A stretch of DNA of 64,000 bases. Origin: CAXBCP01 sp963974055 (GTDB taxonomy: Bacteria; Pseudomonadota; Alphaproteobacteria; MPNO01; UBA830). Under the pieces are notes generated by a model, which worked only from the letters and a program-made list of their open reading frames with translations, searched no databases and was not told the DNA's origin. Shown in pieces: positions 1 through 8,894 of the stretch; the stretch's first letter is position 1; each line of letters begins with the position of its first letter. The stretch covers positions 62,001-126,000 of the forward strand of contig CAXBCP010000011.1 of assembly GCA_963974055.1 (NCBI GenBank), written 5' to 3'. The translations under genes were made by a program, and so were the position numbers.

Positions 1-372
1 TTCGCGACCGGCGGCAACACCGAGGCGGCGTACCTGGCGGGGATCAACGTGGTCAAGGTGCGGACGTCCGCCTATGTCTGGTGCGGGACGCTCGCCGGTG
101 TCGGCGGCGTGATGCTGGCATCGCGCCTGCAATCCGGACAGCCGACGGCCGGCGTTTTTTACGAGCTCACGGCAATTGCTGCCGTCGTTCTCGGCGGGGC
201 ATCGCTGTTTGGCGGCGAAGGCAAGCTATACAAGACAGTGGTCGGGGTCTTCATAATGGTGGTTCTGGCCAATGCGCTCAATCTCGCCAATGTCCATTCC
301 TACTGGCAACAGGTCGCCGTCGGCGTTGTGATCGTCGCGGCTGCGGCTGCCGACCGGTTGCGACATCGCTAG
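1..372 (+). CDS. ABC transporter permease, ribose/RbsC type (C-terminal part, cut by window edge)
   Basis: The frame is open from base 1 and ends at TAG 370-372, leaving 123 residues of an inner-membrane permease. It begins with ATGGNTEAAYLAGI, the cytoplasmic EAA-like loop typical of the BPD_transp_2 family (RbsC, XylH). It then shows about three to four hydrophobic segments and the GGASLFGGEG turn conserved near the C-terminus of this family. The next gene encodes a matching periplasmic binding protein, so this is the permease of a sugar-type ABC importer whose ATPase must lie upstream, outside the window. The substrate cannot be read from the sequence. The family call is firm; only the 5' end is missing. 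Confidence 0.9.
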   Translation, partial: FATGGNTEAAYLAGINVVKVRTSAYVWCGTLAGVGGVMLASRLQSGQPTAGVFYELTAIAAVVLGGASLFGGEGKLYKTVVGVFIMVVLANALNLANVHSYWQQVAVGVVIVAAAAADRLRHR

Positions 373-432
373 GCAGTGGTGCTTTCAGCAACGCGTGATA
401 CAATTTTATTAAACCAACAGGGATACCGGACC

Positions 433-1356
433 ATGAAAAAAATTCTGATGACGGCCGCCGCCGCAATCGTTGCGGCAGGACTTGGATCTGTCGGCGCAAA
501 GGCGGCGAATATCGGTGTCGCACTTTCGTCCGACACGAATCCTTTCTATATCGCCATGCTCAACGGGATGAAGAAGCGGGCGGCGGAACTCGGGCACACG
601 GTTTCCGTCGTGAATGCCGAGGAAGATATCGCCAAGCAGCTTAACGGGATCAATGACCTGATCGCCCAGAAGGTCGCCGGCATACTGATTTCGCCGATCG
701 ATGCGCGGGCGCTGTGTTCGGCCTACTCGAAAGCGAAAAAGGCCGGCATTCCGATGATGTCGATCGCGCGCGGTTCGGCCTGCAAGGCCCAGTTGCTCCA
801 TATCGCGATCGACGAGGTAAAGGTCGGTCGCGAAATTGCGGCGTGGACCGCGAAGAAAATCGGCGGCAAGGGCAAGGTCGCCATGCTTGCCGGCCCGGCC
901 GGGGCGCAGGCCTTCATCAACCTTGCGAAGGGTTATGCCGGCGAAATGGCCAAACATCCGGGGATCGACATCGTGTTCCGTCACGAGATGCTGCTGACCC
1001 GCGAAAACGGCCTGAAATTCGGCGAGGACGCGCTGGTGGCGCATCCCGACCTCAAGGCGATCTATGGTGCGAATGACGAAATCGGTCTCGGGGCGGCGCA
1101 GGCCGTTGTCGCGTCCGGGCTGAAGGGCAAGGTCGTCGTGACCGGCATGAACGGGATTCCGCCGGCACGCTTTGCCGTCAAACGCGGAACGATGGGCCTG
1201 ACGGTCGCGCTGAACCCCGTTGTCTGGGGAACGCTGGGCATCAACACGATGGATGCCCAGCTCAAGGGCAAGGCCTTTGACAAGAAGGTCTATGTCGGAC
1301 ACCTGCTGGTCGACAGCGCGAATGTCGACAAGCTGCTGCCCAAGAAAAAGAAGTAA
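433..1356 (+). CDS. Periplasmic sugar-type ABC substrate-binding protein (Peripla_BP_4)
   Basis: A 307-residue exported protein. The ATG at 433 is preferred over upstream in-frame codons because it starts a clear signal peptide (MKKILMTAAAAIVAAG, cleavage near GAKA-AN). The mature part has the RbsB-like pattern: IGVALSSDTNPFYIAMLNGM at the start, a D-A-R-A-type ligand region (LISPIDARALC), and GANDEIGLGAAQAV in the second lobe. It should deliver substrate to the upstream permease, 60 bp away. Binding proteins of this fold bind sugars, but related ones bind autoinducers, purines or aromatic compounds. The gentisate dioxygenase just downstream makes an aromatic ligand conceivable, which is inference only. 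The C-terminus ends in a lysine run (PKKKK). Confidence 0.88.
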   Translation: MKKILMTAAAAIVAAGLGSVGAKAANIGVALSSDTNPFYIAMLNGMKKRAAELGHTVSVVNAEEDIAKQLNGINDLIAQKVAGILISPIDARALCSAYSKAKKAGIPMMSIARGSACKAQLLHIAIDEVKVGREIAAWTAKKIGGKGKVAMLAGPAGAQAFINLAKGYAGEMAKHPGIDIVFRHEMLLTRENGLKFGEDALVAHPDLKAIYGANDEIGLGAAQAVVASGLKGKVVVTGMNGIPPARFAVKRGTMGLTVALNPVVWGTLGINTMDAQLKGKAFDKKVYVGHLLVDSANVDKLLPKKKK

Positions 1357-1361
1357 CCGGT

Positions 1362-1390
1362 CCGGGGCGGCGGCAGGGCTGTCGCCCCGG
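1362..1390 (+). other. Intergenic stem-loop between binding protein and gentisate dioxygenase genes
   Basis: CCGGGGCG at 1362-1369 pairs perfectly with CGCCCCGG at 1383-1390 across a 13-base loop. Only a weak TCTTA follows, so it is not a textbook rho-independent terminator. It lies directly after the binding-protein stop codon, where such hairpins often stabilise the 3' end of that message or partly attenuate transcription. Confidence 0.5.
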
Positions 1391-1410
1391 TCTTACTACG
1401 GGAACGGAAT

Positions 1411-2451
1411 ATGCCGATGGATACCGAAACACCGCGGGCCGATGCGGGGCTGATCGCAGACCTGGAAGCATCCGACATTCATCCGCTGTGGGACCGGTAC
1501 AAGAAGATCACGCCGATCACGCCGGCCCCGGACGATCCCCCGTTTATCTGGCGATGGAAAAACCTGGCGCCGTTCGCCGCCCGGGCAGCCACCGAGATCG
1601 CCATGGAAGACGCCGAACGCCGCGCGCTGATCATGGCGCATCCGGCATTCGCCGGAAAAACCCAGACCACACACAACCTGCTTTCCGCCTTCACCGTTCT
1701 GGAACCCGGCGACAAGGCGCTGCCGCACCGGCATACAGCCGCCGCGATCCGGTTCTCCACCCGCGCAGAAGGCGCCGTCACCATCGTCAACGGGCGCCGC
1801 TGCGAAATGAAACCGGGCGACCTCGTTCTGACGCCGCCCTGGTGCTGGCACGGTCATATCAATGAATCCGACGGTCGCACCGTCTGGTTCGACGCGGCGA
1901 ATATCCCGCTGATCAACGATCTCGATGTCAATTTCTTCGATCCCGGCAACCGGGACGGCGGCGGCGACAACGCGTTCTGGGAGGTCGACGAGGGCGATGA
2001 AGCGCTTTGGAAATCCGCCGGGCTCGTTGCGGAGGGCCATGGTCACGAAGGCCAGATTTCACCCAAGTACCGATACAGCGGCGAAGACACCCGCAGGATG
2101 CTGACGGACATGCGGGCGGAGGACGACGGCGCCAGATTGCTGCGCTACGTAAATCCGCTTACCGGCGGCGCGGTTATGCCGACGCTCGACTGTTATGCGA
2201 TGCGGGTCGCGAAGGGGCAGCCGACACGGGCACGCCGGGCGACCTGGAACACCATCTGCATGGTGGTGTCGGGCAACGGAAAATCCGTTATCGGCGATAC
2301 GACCATCGAATGGACGGAACACGACACCTTCACGATTCCGCACTGGACATGGGCCAGCCATGAAGCCCTGTCAGGAGACGCGGATCTGTTTATCGTGACG
2401 GACCGCGAAATTCAGGTCCGGCTGGACGTCGCCCGCGAAGAAGTCCAATAA
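1411..2451 (+). CDS. Gentisate 1,2-dioxygenase-like bicupin
   Basis: A 346-residue cytoplasmic protein of the gentisate/1-hydroxy-2-naphthoate dioxygenase bicupin family, which cleaves gentisate to maleylpyruvate using Fe(II). The N-terminal cupin carries PHRHTAAAIRF (ligands about His106 and His108) and the distal histidine in PPWCWHGH (about His147). The C-terminal cupin has TIPHWTWASHE but a weaker metal motif, as usual in this family. Length fits the family (about 340-380). The start has a GGAACGGA ribosome site. It follows the ABC importer genes by 54 bp and is probably co-transcribed. No maleylpyruvate isomerase or hydrolase is in the window. It could instead act on salicylate or hydroxynaphthoate. 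Confidence 0.82.
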   Translation: MPMDTETPRADAGLIADLEASDIHPLWDRYKKITPITPAPDDPPFIWRWKNLAPFAARAATEIAMEDAERRALIMAHPAFAGKTQTTHNLLSAFTVLEPGDKALPHRHTAAAIRFSTRAEGAVTIVNGRRCEMKPGDLVLTPPWCWHGHINESDGRTVWFDAANIPLINDLDVNFFDPGNRDGGGDNAFWEVDEGDEALWKSAGLVAEGHGHEGQISPKYRYSGEDTRRMLTDMRAEDDGARLLRYVNPLTGGAVMPTLDCYAMRVAKGQPTRARRATWNTICMVVSGNGKSVIGDTTIEWTEHDTFTIPHWTWASHEALSGDADLFIVTDREIQVRLDVAREEVQ

Positions 2452-2535
2452 AACTGTCCTCACGGCTGTCGATTGGTTGTAACAATGGCGCGGTATTAAT
2501 CCCGGTGTTCCTCAATCGGCAAGAACGCTGCAACC

Positions 2536-3387
2536 GTGTCCATGGCTATGCCCGACAATGAAGTGGCTATACGGATCGGCTTTTTCTTCGCGGTCTTCGT
2601 CGTCGTGGGCTTTTGGGAAGCCATAGGCGCGCGCCGGACACGATCGTTTAGCCGCGTGGTAAGATGGCCGAACAATCTCGCCGTCGTCGCCGCCGATGCA
2701 TTGTTGCTCCGTCTGATGGCGCCTGCCGGCATGATCGGCATCGCGGTCTACGTCGAGAATGCGGGCTTCGGGTTGCTGAACGCCGTTGCGCTGCCGGTGT
2801 GGGTCGCCGTTCTCGTATCCGTGGTCGTGCTCGATCTCGCAATATACGTGCAGCATGTACTGTTCCATGCGGTCCCGGCACTGTGGCGACTGCATCGCAT
2901 GCATCACGCGGACCTCGATTTCGACGTCACCACAGGCTTCCGCTTTCATCCCCTGGAAATAGCGCTGTCGCTGGGCATAAAGATGATGGTTGTCGCGGCG
3001 CTCGGGCCGCCTGCCGTCGCCGTCCTGATCTTCGAGGTGCTCTTGAACGCGACATCCATGTTCAACCACGGCAATTTGCGCATCGGGCCCGCCATCGACA
3101 GAATACTGCGCCTTTTCGTTGTCACGCCGGACATGCACAGGGTTCATCATTCGATTTTGCCGTCCGAGACGAACAGCAATTTCGGCTTCAGCCTGCCGTG
3201 GTGGGACCGCCTCTTCGGGACCTATGTTGCGCAACCGGCAGACGGGCATGAGGGCATGGAAATCGGCCTCGACCGATTTCGCGACCCGGGCGAACTGCGG
3301 TTCGACCGGATGATGCTTCAGCCTTTTCGCGGGGACGCAGGCAACCACCCCATTAACCGCCGCGGCGGTCGGGAGGCGGGGCGGTAA
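2536..3387 (+). CDS. Sterol desaturase / fatty acid hydroxylase superfamily membrane protein
   Basis: A 283-residue integral membrane di-iron protein. The three histidine clusters of the superfamily are present: HVLFH (HX3H), LHRMHH (HX2HH) and MHRVHH (HX2HH). They sit among several hydrophobic segments in the N-terminal 110 residues and again near 150-180. The family performs O2-dependent C-H hydroxylation or desaturation of lipids; the bacterial substrate here is unknown. The start at 2536 has no obvious ribosome site, and an ATG four codons further could also serve. The gene stands alone and is convergent with iorB, with stops only 3 bp apart. Function beyond the superfamily is not assignable. 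Confidence 0.82.
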   Translation: MSMAMPDNEVAIRIGFFFAVFVVVGFWEAIGARRTRSFSRVVRWPNNLAVVAADALLLRLMAPAGMIGIAVYVENAGFGLLNAVALPVWVAVLVSVVVLDLAIYVQHVLFHAVPALWRLHRMHHADLDFDVTTGFRFHPLEIALSLGIKMMVVAALGPPAVAVLIFEVLLNATSMFNHGNLRIGPAIDRILRLFVVTPDMHRVHHSILPSETNSNFGFSLPWWDRLFGTYVAQPADGHEGMEIGLDRFRDPGELRFDRMMLQPFRGDAGNHPINRRGGREAGR

Positions 3388-3390
3388 CGT

Positions 3391-4938
3391 CTATTCCGCT
3401 GCGGCCTGTACCGGCGGGACGAGTTCGGCCATCGCCGTGTCGAGGGCGTCGCCTTCGGGATCGGCAAGCGCGGCAATTCTCAGTTTTTTCACGGCGTCAG
3501 CACCCCAGGCCGGGTCTTTGTCGGCCTTTGAACAGGGAATCGCGACGGCGTCCATCACCTGCCGGAAGTTGTGCAGGCCGCGCTTGTGGGTGTCGGAATA
3601 CCCCTTGCGGAGGTTGGCGAGTTCCGCGATTTCGACGGCAAGCTGGTAATGCCGCGATGCCGCCTCTTTAACGGTGGCAAGCCAGCCTTCGATCGCCGCC
3701 TGTTCTTCGCTGTAGCGGTATGTCTTGGGCCGGTAGAAACGCATCTTCGAGAGGCCCCACAGGCGCAGAAAGCCGAAAATTGTGTGGGTCTTTACGCGCA
3801 TCGAAAAATTGTAGTTTTTGGCCCAGTTGTTTCCGCGTGCCCAGTTCATGATCGGCCGCCCCATCCAGACGGGCATGATCGACGTGAATTCATCGAAACC
3901 GGGTTTTAGGAATTCGGTCACATAGACCGGTTCGCTGTTCTTTGCCATGACCTCGGTCCGGACCCGGTTCATACGGGACCGGCGCGATTTGAGGTCGCCG
4001 ACGCGGATGATGTCTTCGTAGGACATCATCAGCGCGAGATAACGGCCGGTCTCCACCGTCAGCGCCCAGTTGTTGCGCTCGCCGCCCCGGTCGCGGTCGA
4101 TGGCCAGCACGCCGGCCAGCCGGTCGAGGTAAAGCTTTGCATAGGCGGGGTTCTGGTAATCGACGAGCCGTTTGACGCCTTCGCTGACGATGGCCTGCGC
4201 TTCGCCCGGATAGGTCGACGCGACGTCGGCAATCAGGGTTTCGGCGCTGGGTTTGGCGGCCCGGACGTTCTTTTCGGGGGCGGCGGCAGGCAGTTGCAGT
4301 TCGCCCTTCATATAGGCGATGCCGATCTCGAACCCTTTCAGGTTCGAGTCCACGGCGATGCCGGATTCGCGGATCGCGGCGGCGAAATTCTCTGCCGGGA
4401 TGGGCAGTTCGCCGGAACCTGCGATCACGCCGAGCACGATGGCGTTAAGGACGGTGCCTTCCTTTTCCGCCAGCGCGGCGATATCGAAAAGGATGGCGCG
4501 CTTCGCGAGCTTCTGCGCGGCGTTGTCGAGCTTGTCGCCCTGGAACAATCCGTCGCCCATCGCCGATTTTTCGACGATGGAATAAACCCGGTGGGTCGAG
4601 GCGATAAGCGTGGTCCGGTCCGGGGTGACCATGCCGTTTTCGAGCATCCGGCCGGCTTCCATCAGTTCCGATGTGACCACGACGTCCATGTTGCCGGGGG
4701 CCGGGTACAGCGCCATCACCGGCGATTTCCCGTCGAGTTGCTCGTGGGGCGCCGGATAGATCTCGACGTAATATGTCGTGGCGCCCGTCCGCTGGGCGAC
4801 GCCGGGAATCGACGTCGATTGCGTCGGGAACCGGCACATCTCCGCGGCGCGGACGACCCAGGTCGTCAGTACGCCGCCGCCTTCGCCGCCGAGGGCGCCG
4901 ATCACCATCGATATCGGACGTTCGGGAAGAGCGCTCAT
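3391..4938 (-). CDS. iorB: Indolepyruvate ferredoxin oxidoreductase, beta subunit with DUF6537-like extension
   Basis: A 515-residue protein starting MSALPERPISMVIGALGGEGG. The first ~190 residues are the classical IorB/gamma-type 2-oxoacid oxidoreductase domain, with GALGGEGGGVLTTW, the conserved QRTGATTYYVEI and PAPGNMDVVV. Classical IorB ends near residue 200; here about 300 more residues follow and resemble the DUF6537 region of fused indolepyruvate oxidoreductases. The ATG overlaps the iorA stop as ATGA, so the two are translationally coupled, and the longer open frame upstream of 4938 is only a shadow of iorA. With IorA it should oxidatively decarboxylate aryl-pyruvates to aryl-acetyl-CoA, reducing ferredoxin. 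Confidence 0.9.
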   Translation of the reverse strand: MSALPERPISMVIGALGGEGGGVLTTWVVRAAEMCRFPTQSTSIPGVAQRTGATTYYVEIYPAPHEQLDGKSPVMALYPAPGNMDVVVTSELMEAGRMLENGMVTPDRTTLIASTHRVYSIVEKSAMGDGLFQGDKLDNAAQKLAKRAILFDIAALAEKEGTVLNAIVLGVIAGSGELPIPAENFAAAIRESGIAVDSNLKGFEIGIAYMKGELQLPAAAPEKNVRAAKPSAETLIADVASTYPGEAQAIVSEGVKRLVDYQNPAYAKLYLDRLAGVLAIDRDRGGERNNWALTVETGRYLALMMSYEDIIRVGDLKSRRSRMNRVRTEVMAKNSEPVYVTEFLKPGFDEFTSIMPVWMGRPIMNWARGNNWAKNYNFSMRVKTHTIFGFLRLWGLSKMRFYRPKTYRYSEEQAAIEGWLATVKEAASRHYQLAVEIAELANLRKGYSDTHKRGLHNFRQVMDAVAIPCSKADKDPAWGADAVKKLRIAALADPEGDALDTAMAELVPPVQAAAE

Positions 4939-7136
4939 TCCGCGGCCACCCGGATGTCTTCCGGCGTATCCTGCCGCGGCGCGGGCGCATCGGACGGATC
5001 GTCGCTGCCGGTGAACATGCCGATGACGGCGGTGCGGAAACGATGGGTAATGCGGTCCATCAGGTTCGGGTTCTGGACGATTTCCGCGTGGAAAAAGGAC
5101 GGGCAGAGCACCGCCGCGTCGGACACCTCGCCGCACAGGCCGCAACCGACGCAGGAATTCAGAACGCTGGCGACCGGGTCCTTGCGCAACGGATCGGGAT
5201 TGGGTTTGACCGACAGGGACGGGCAGCCGGACAGGCGGATGCAGGAATGGTCGCCGGTGCAGGTGTCTTCATCGACGCCGTAGCGCGAGCGCACGACACG
5301 TTTGCCGGATTTCAGCAGTTTGGAAATGCGCGGTTTTTCGCGCCGCTGCAAGGCGATCTGGCATTCCGCTTCGGCGATAATGACCTTCAGACCTTTCTCT
5401 GTGGAGGTCAGCGCTTCCTTGATCAGGTTGCGCATGTTGCCGACCTGGTAGGTGTATTGTTTCTTGATCCATTTTACGCCCACGCCTTTGAGCGCGTTCT
5501 CGATCGGCACCACCGTGTCCGGCAGGCGCATCCCGCCCGCCGTCGATGACGGCAGCTGCTGCTGGCCGGTGGCCGACGAATAGCCGTTTGCCATGATGAT
5601 CAGCAGGTTGTCGTGCTTGTTGTAGACGGCGCCGCTGATCCCGGTCGACAGTCCGTTATGCCAGAAGCCGCCATCGCCCATGATCGAGATGGTATGGCCT
5701 TTCATGCTGTCCTTGACGCCGGCGGAACTGGCGAGCCCCAGACCGTAGCCGGTCACGGTGTTGCCCATGTTGAACGGCGGCAGGGTCGAAAACGTATGAC
5801 AGCCGATATCGGCAGAGATGTGCATCTTGCCGATTTCCGGGTCGAGCTGGGCGAGCTTCAGCGCCGAGAACACGGGGCGTTCGGGACAACCGGTGCAGAA
5901 CCCCGGCGGCCGTTTCGGAATCGGTGCGCCGAGCAGTTCGGCGGCCAGCGCCTTGTTGTCCGCCACTGCCTTTGTCACCGCGGCGACAGGGGCGAGGTCG
6001 ATGCCCTTCGGCACCGCGCCTTCCACGAATTTCGCGAGACCGTTCATCATGACCTCGGACTGGTATTCCCCGGCCATGGGAAACACGTCCTTGCCGACGA
6101 TCGTGGTGTTCAGGTCGGCCTTGCGCAGCATCGCGTTCAGCGCCTGTTCGAGATAGGCGGGAAAGCCTTCCTCGACGATACAGACGGAATGCTTGCCGGC
6201 GCAGAAATCCGTCACTTCCTCCGGCACCATCGGGTAGGTGACGTTCATGCAGTAAATCGGGATACGCGAATTGCCGAACGGGTCGGCAAGACCGATCTGC
6301 TGCAGGCCGCGGATAACCGAATTGTACAGGCCGCCCTGGCAGATAATGCCGACATCATCGCAGTCGCCGTCGAAAAATTCGTTGAGTCCGTTGTCTTTGA
6401 TGAATTTGATCGCTGCCGGAAAACGCTGGTCGATCTTCAACTTTTCCTGAAGATAGGTCGACGGCGGCAGGGCGATCCGGTCCAGATTGTATTCCGGCGC
6501 CGGGATCTTGTCGTTCATCGAATATTTGGGTTTCCTGTTGTCCTTGGTCGCAAAACGGCCGGTCACGTGGCAGGCGCGGATGCGGAATTCCATCATGACC
6601 GGCGTATGGCTGATTTCGGACAATTCGAAAGATTTCTCGACCAGTTCGACAATGCGCGGGTGGTTCACGCGCGGGTCGACCAGCCAGACCGAGCACTTCA
6701 TGGCGAAGGCGTGGCTGCGTTCCTGGATGATCGAAGAGCCTTCGCCGTAATCTTCGCCGAGGACGATCAGGGAGCCGCCGATCACGCCGACCGAGGCGAT
6801 GTTGGACAGGGCGTCCGAAGCGACATTCGTGCCGACGGTGGATTTCCACGTCACGGCGCCGCGAATGGGATAGTTCACCGATGCCGCGAGCATTGCGCAG
6901 GCGGCGGCTTCGTTGGCGCAGACCTCGGTATGAACGCCCAGTTCCGCCATCAGGCCCTTGGAATCGGAAGTCAGCACGTCCATGAGATGGGACACCGGCG
7001 CGCCCTGGTATCCGCCGACATAGGAAACGCCGGACTGGAGCAATGCCTTGGTGATGGCGAGAATGCCTTCGCCCTCAAAATATTCGCCGTCGCCGCGGCG
7101 CAACATTTCAACTTCTTTTGCGAATGTGCGTTCCAT
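4935..7136 (-). CDS. iorA: Indolepyruvate ferredoxin oxidoreductase, alpha subunit
   Basis: A 733-residue TPP- and Fe-S-dependent enzyme subunit. The ATG at 7136 is chosen because it follows AGGAGA at the right distance and starts the family sequence. The pyruvate-oxidoreductase pyrimidine-binding domain is at about 20-200 (GYQGAPVSHLMDVL). A TPP-binding domain with SIMGDGGFWHNG lies near residue 490. Two ferredoxin-type cysteine clusters occupy about 625-685 (CTGDHSC...GC, then CVGCGLCG...LC), although one spacing is not the canonical CX2CX2C. It is first in an operon with iorB and has no regulator beside it. The role is reversible conversion of indolepyruvate or phenylpyruvate to the arylacetyl-CoA. 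Confidence 0.93.
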   Translation of the reverse strand: MERTFAKEVEMLRRGDGEYFEGEGILAITKALLQSGVSYVGGYQGAPVSHLMDVLTSDSKGLMAELGVHTEVCANEAAACAMLAASVNYPIRGAVTWKSTVGTNVASDALSNIASVGVIGGSLIVLGEDYGEGSSIIQERSHAFAMKCSVWLVDPRVNHPRIVELVEKSFELSEISHTPVMMEFRIRACHVTGRFATKDNRKPKYSMNDKIPAPEYNLDRIALPPSTYLQEKLKIDQRFPAAIKFIKDNGLNEFFDGDCDDVGIICQGGLYNSVIRGLQQIGLADPFGNSRIPIYCMNVTYPMVPEEVTDFCAGKHSVCIVEEGFPAYLEQALNAMLRKADLNTTIVGKDVFPMAGEYQSEVMMNGLAKFVEGAVPKGIDLAPVAAVTKAVADNKALAAELLGAPIPKRPPGFCTGCPERPVFSALKLAQLDPEIGKMHISADIGCHTFSTLPPFNMGNTVTGYGLGLASSAGVKDSMKGHTISIMGDGGFWHNGLSTGISGAVYNKHDNLLIIMANGYSSATGQQQLPSSTAGGMRLPDTVVPIENALKGVGVKWIKKQYTYQVGNMRNLIKEALTSTEKGLKVIIAEAECQIALQRREKPRISKLLKSGKRVVRSRYGVDEDTCTGDHSCIRLSGCPSLSVKPNPDPLRKDPVASVLNSCVGCGLCGEVSDAAVLCPSFFHAEIVQNPNLMDRITHRFRTAVIGMFTGSDDPSDAPAPRQDTPEDIRVAAE

Positions 7137-7285
7137 AGCCGTTCTCCTGGCGCGAATGTCTGGGTGAACCGCGCACGGCGCCACCCTTTGCGGCACCTGT
7201 AATTACAGAAGGACTATAGGGCTTTCACTGCTGCCGGGCAAAGTTTTCGCTGCCCGCAGTTGCAGGCTGATACTGCGGAAACTAA

Positions 7286-7459
7286 CTATTTCTCCAGTGT
7301 CTGAAGGATCGCGAGAACGTCGGTCATGTCCTCGGCGAGAAACGTATTGGGCTCGCGCAGGACTGAGGCAAGTTCTTTGCGTTCTTCAGGATTTAGCGTG
7401 TTCATGAAATCGATAAACCTGCTGGACGCGCGATCTGTGTGTTCGGTCGTATTTTCCAT
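7286..7459 (-). CDS. Small uncharacterised acidic protein, 57 residues
   Basis: A short reverse-strand frame starting MENTTEHTDRASSRFIDF and ending ILQTLEK. A GAGGT ribosome site lies about 5 bases before the ATG. The protein is charged and predicted helical (NPEERKELASVLRE, FLAEDMTDVLAIL), with no signal peptide or membrane segment. A partly overlapping forward frame has no ribosome site and looks like a shadow. I do not recognise the family. It sits alone between iorA and argE. Confidence 0.55.
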   Translation of the reverse strand: MENTTEHTDRASSRFIDFMNTLNPEERKELASVLREPNTFLAEDMTDVLAILQTLEK

Positions 7460-7727
7460 TTTACCTCATCCCGCAGCCGATTGGGCCGCAATTGCCGTAC
7501 AGGCTTTGCCTGTGTTTGTCTGAAGCATATTTGGCCCCATGCTTATGGTTAAGGGCAAGTTAATTTTAACGACTGGTTAACAATCGGTGTCGCAGGCTCA
7601 TGGTTCGGGCATCCGGTGCGCCGATGGTAATGGTGTCGATATCGCCCGGAACCGATGGGTGAGAGATACATTTAGCCGCGTCGTCCAGTCGGATTGATGC
7701 ATCCGGATAATCGACTACACTCGTGTC

Positions 7728-8894
7728 ATGCAAGCCAATCCAAAATCCGTAGAAATGATCAAGCGGCTGGTGTCCTATGACACGACCAGCCGGGAATCGA
7801 ACCTCGACCTGATCGACTGGGTGCGCGATTACCTCGACGGGTTCGGTATCGAATCCCATCTGACCTTCGACGACGACGGACGCAAGGCAAATCTCTATGC
7901 GACGGCCGGTCCGGCAGATCGCGGCGGGGTGTTGCTGTCGGGGCATACCGATGTGGTGCCCGTGGATGGCCAGGACTGGGCAACCGATCCGTTCCAGGTC
8001 GTCGAAAAACAGGGCAGGCTGTTCGGCCGGGGCACCAGCGACATGAAATCGTTTCTTGCCGTAGCGCTCGCCCATCTGCCCGAATTTATCGAACGTGGAC
8101 TGACGACGCCGCTGCATCTGGCGTTTTCCTATGACGAAGAAGTCGGGTGTATCGGCGTTCGCCGCCTGATCGAGCAGGTGCGCGGGTTCGATGTTCGGCC
8201 CGAAATGTGCGTCGTCGGCGAACCGACGGATATGAAGGTCGTCGTGGCGCATAAGGGCAAGCGCTCGTTTTCGTGCGACGTTACGGGGATGGCCGCGCAT
8301 TCGTCTCTGGCGCCGACGGCGGTCAACGCGATCGAATTCGCCGCCGAGCTGGTATCGTTCATTCGCGCCCGGGCGAAATCGCTTCAGAAGAACGGCCCGT
8401 TCGACGACGGATACGATCCGCCGCACTCGACCGTCCATACCGGCGTCATCCACGGCGGGACGCAGCTGAACATCGTACCCGGGCACTGTTCCTTCCAGTT
8501 CGAAATACGATACCTGCCATTCGATGACCACGCAGGTTTTGTCGACGATGTCCGCCGCTACGCAGAAGAAGAACTGTTGCCTGAAATGAAGGAACTCTGC
8601 GCCACGTCGGATATCGTCTTTTCGGAGCTTTCAGGTTTTCCGGGTCTGATGACCCCCGACGACGCGGACGTCGCGCAGGTATGCTGCCACCTGGCGTCGG
8701 CGAACCATACGGCGAAAGTATCGTTCGGAACCGAGGCAGGCCTGTTCAGCGAAAGCGGCGTTCCGTCTGTCGTTTGCGGACCCGGCAGCATCGACCAGGC
8801 GCATAAGCCGGACGAATTCGTAACGCTGGAGCAGGTCGCCAGGTGCGACGCATTCATGGACCGGTTGAAGGATCGCCTCTCCGGCGGTTCCTAG
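7728..8894 (+). CDS. argE: Acetylornithine deacetylase (ArgE/M20 family)
   Basis: A 388-residue cytoplasmic M20 metallohydrolase that removes acetate from N-acetylornithine in arginine synthesis. The di-zinc ligands are visible: SGHTDVVPV (His and catalytic Asp), GRGTSDMKSF (bridging Asp) and the catalytic pair in YDEEVGCIG. The dimerisation domain includes HSTVHTGVIHGGTQLNIVP, and the C-terminal region contains FGTEAGLF followed by the late GPGSIDQAHKPDE histidine. Length and motif order match alphaproteobacterial ArgE. The nearest alternatives are succinyl-diaminopimelate desuccinylase or another amidohydrolase, but the FGTEAGLF and GSIDQAHKPDE pattern favours ArgE. Its stop overlaps the stop of the convergent EF-hand gene. 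Confidence 0.85.
   Translation: MQANPKSVEMIKRLVSYDTTSRESNLDLIDWVRDYLDGFGIESHLTFDDDGRKANLYATAGPADRGGVLLSGHTDVVPVDGQDWATDPFQVVEKQGRLFGRGTSDMKSFLAVALAHLPEFIERGLTTPLHLAFSYDEEVGCIGVRRLIEQVRGFDVRPEMCVVGEPTDMKVVVAHKGKRSFSCDVTGMAAHSSLAPTAVNAIEFAAELVSFIRARAKSLQKNGPFDDGYDPPHSTVHTGVIHGGTQLNIVPGHCSFQFEIRYLPFDDHAGFVDDVRRYAEEELLPEMKELCATSDIVFSELSGFPGLMTPDDADVAQVCCHLASANHTAKVSFGTEAGLFSESGVPSVVCGPGSIDQAHKPDEFVTLEQVARCDAFMDRLKDRLSGGS

Noticed and set aside
4939..5145. N-terminal extension of iorB to 5145
   Set aside because: Those codons are the out-of-frame end of iorA; the ATGA overlap at 4935-4938 gives a better start.
5613..7202. Long forward open frame (529 codons) antisense to iorA
   Set aside because: It mirrors iorA codon by codon in a GC-rich gene, has Arg/His/Asp-rich composition, no ribosome site and no recognisable family.
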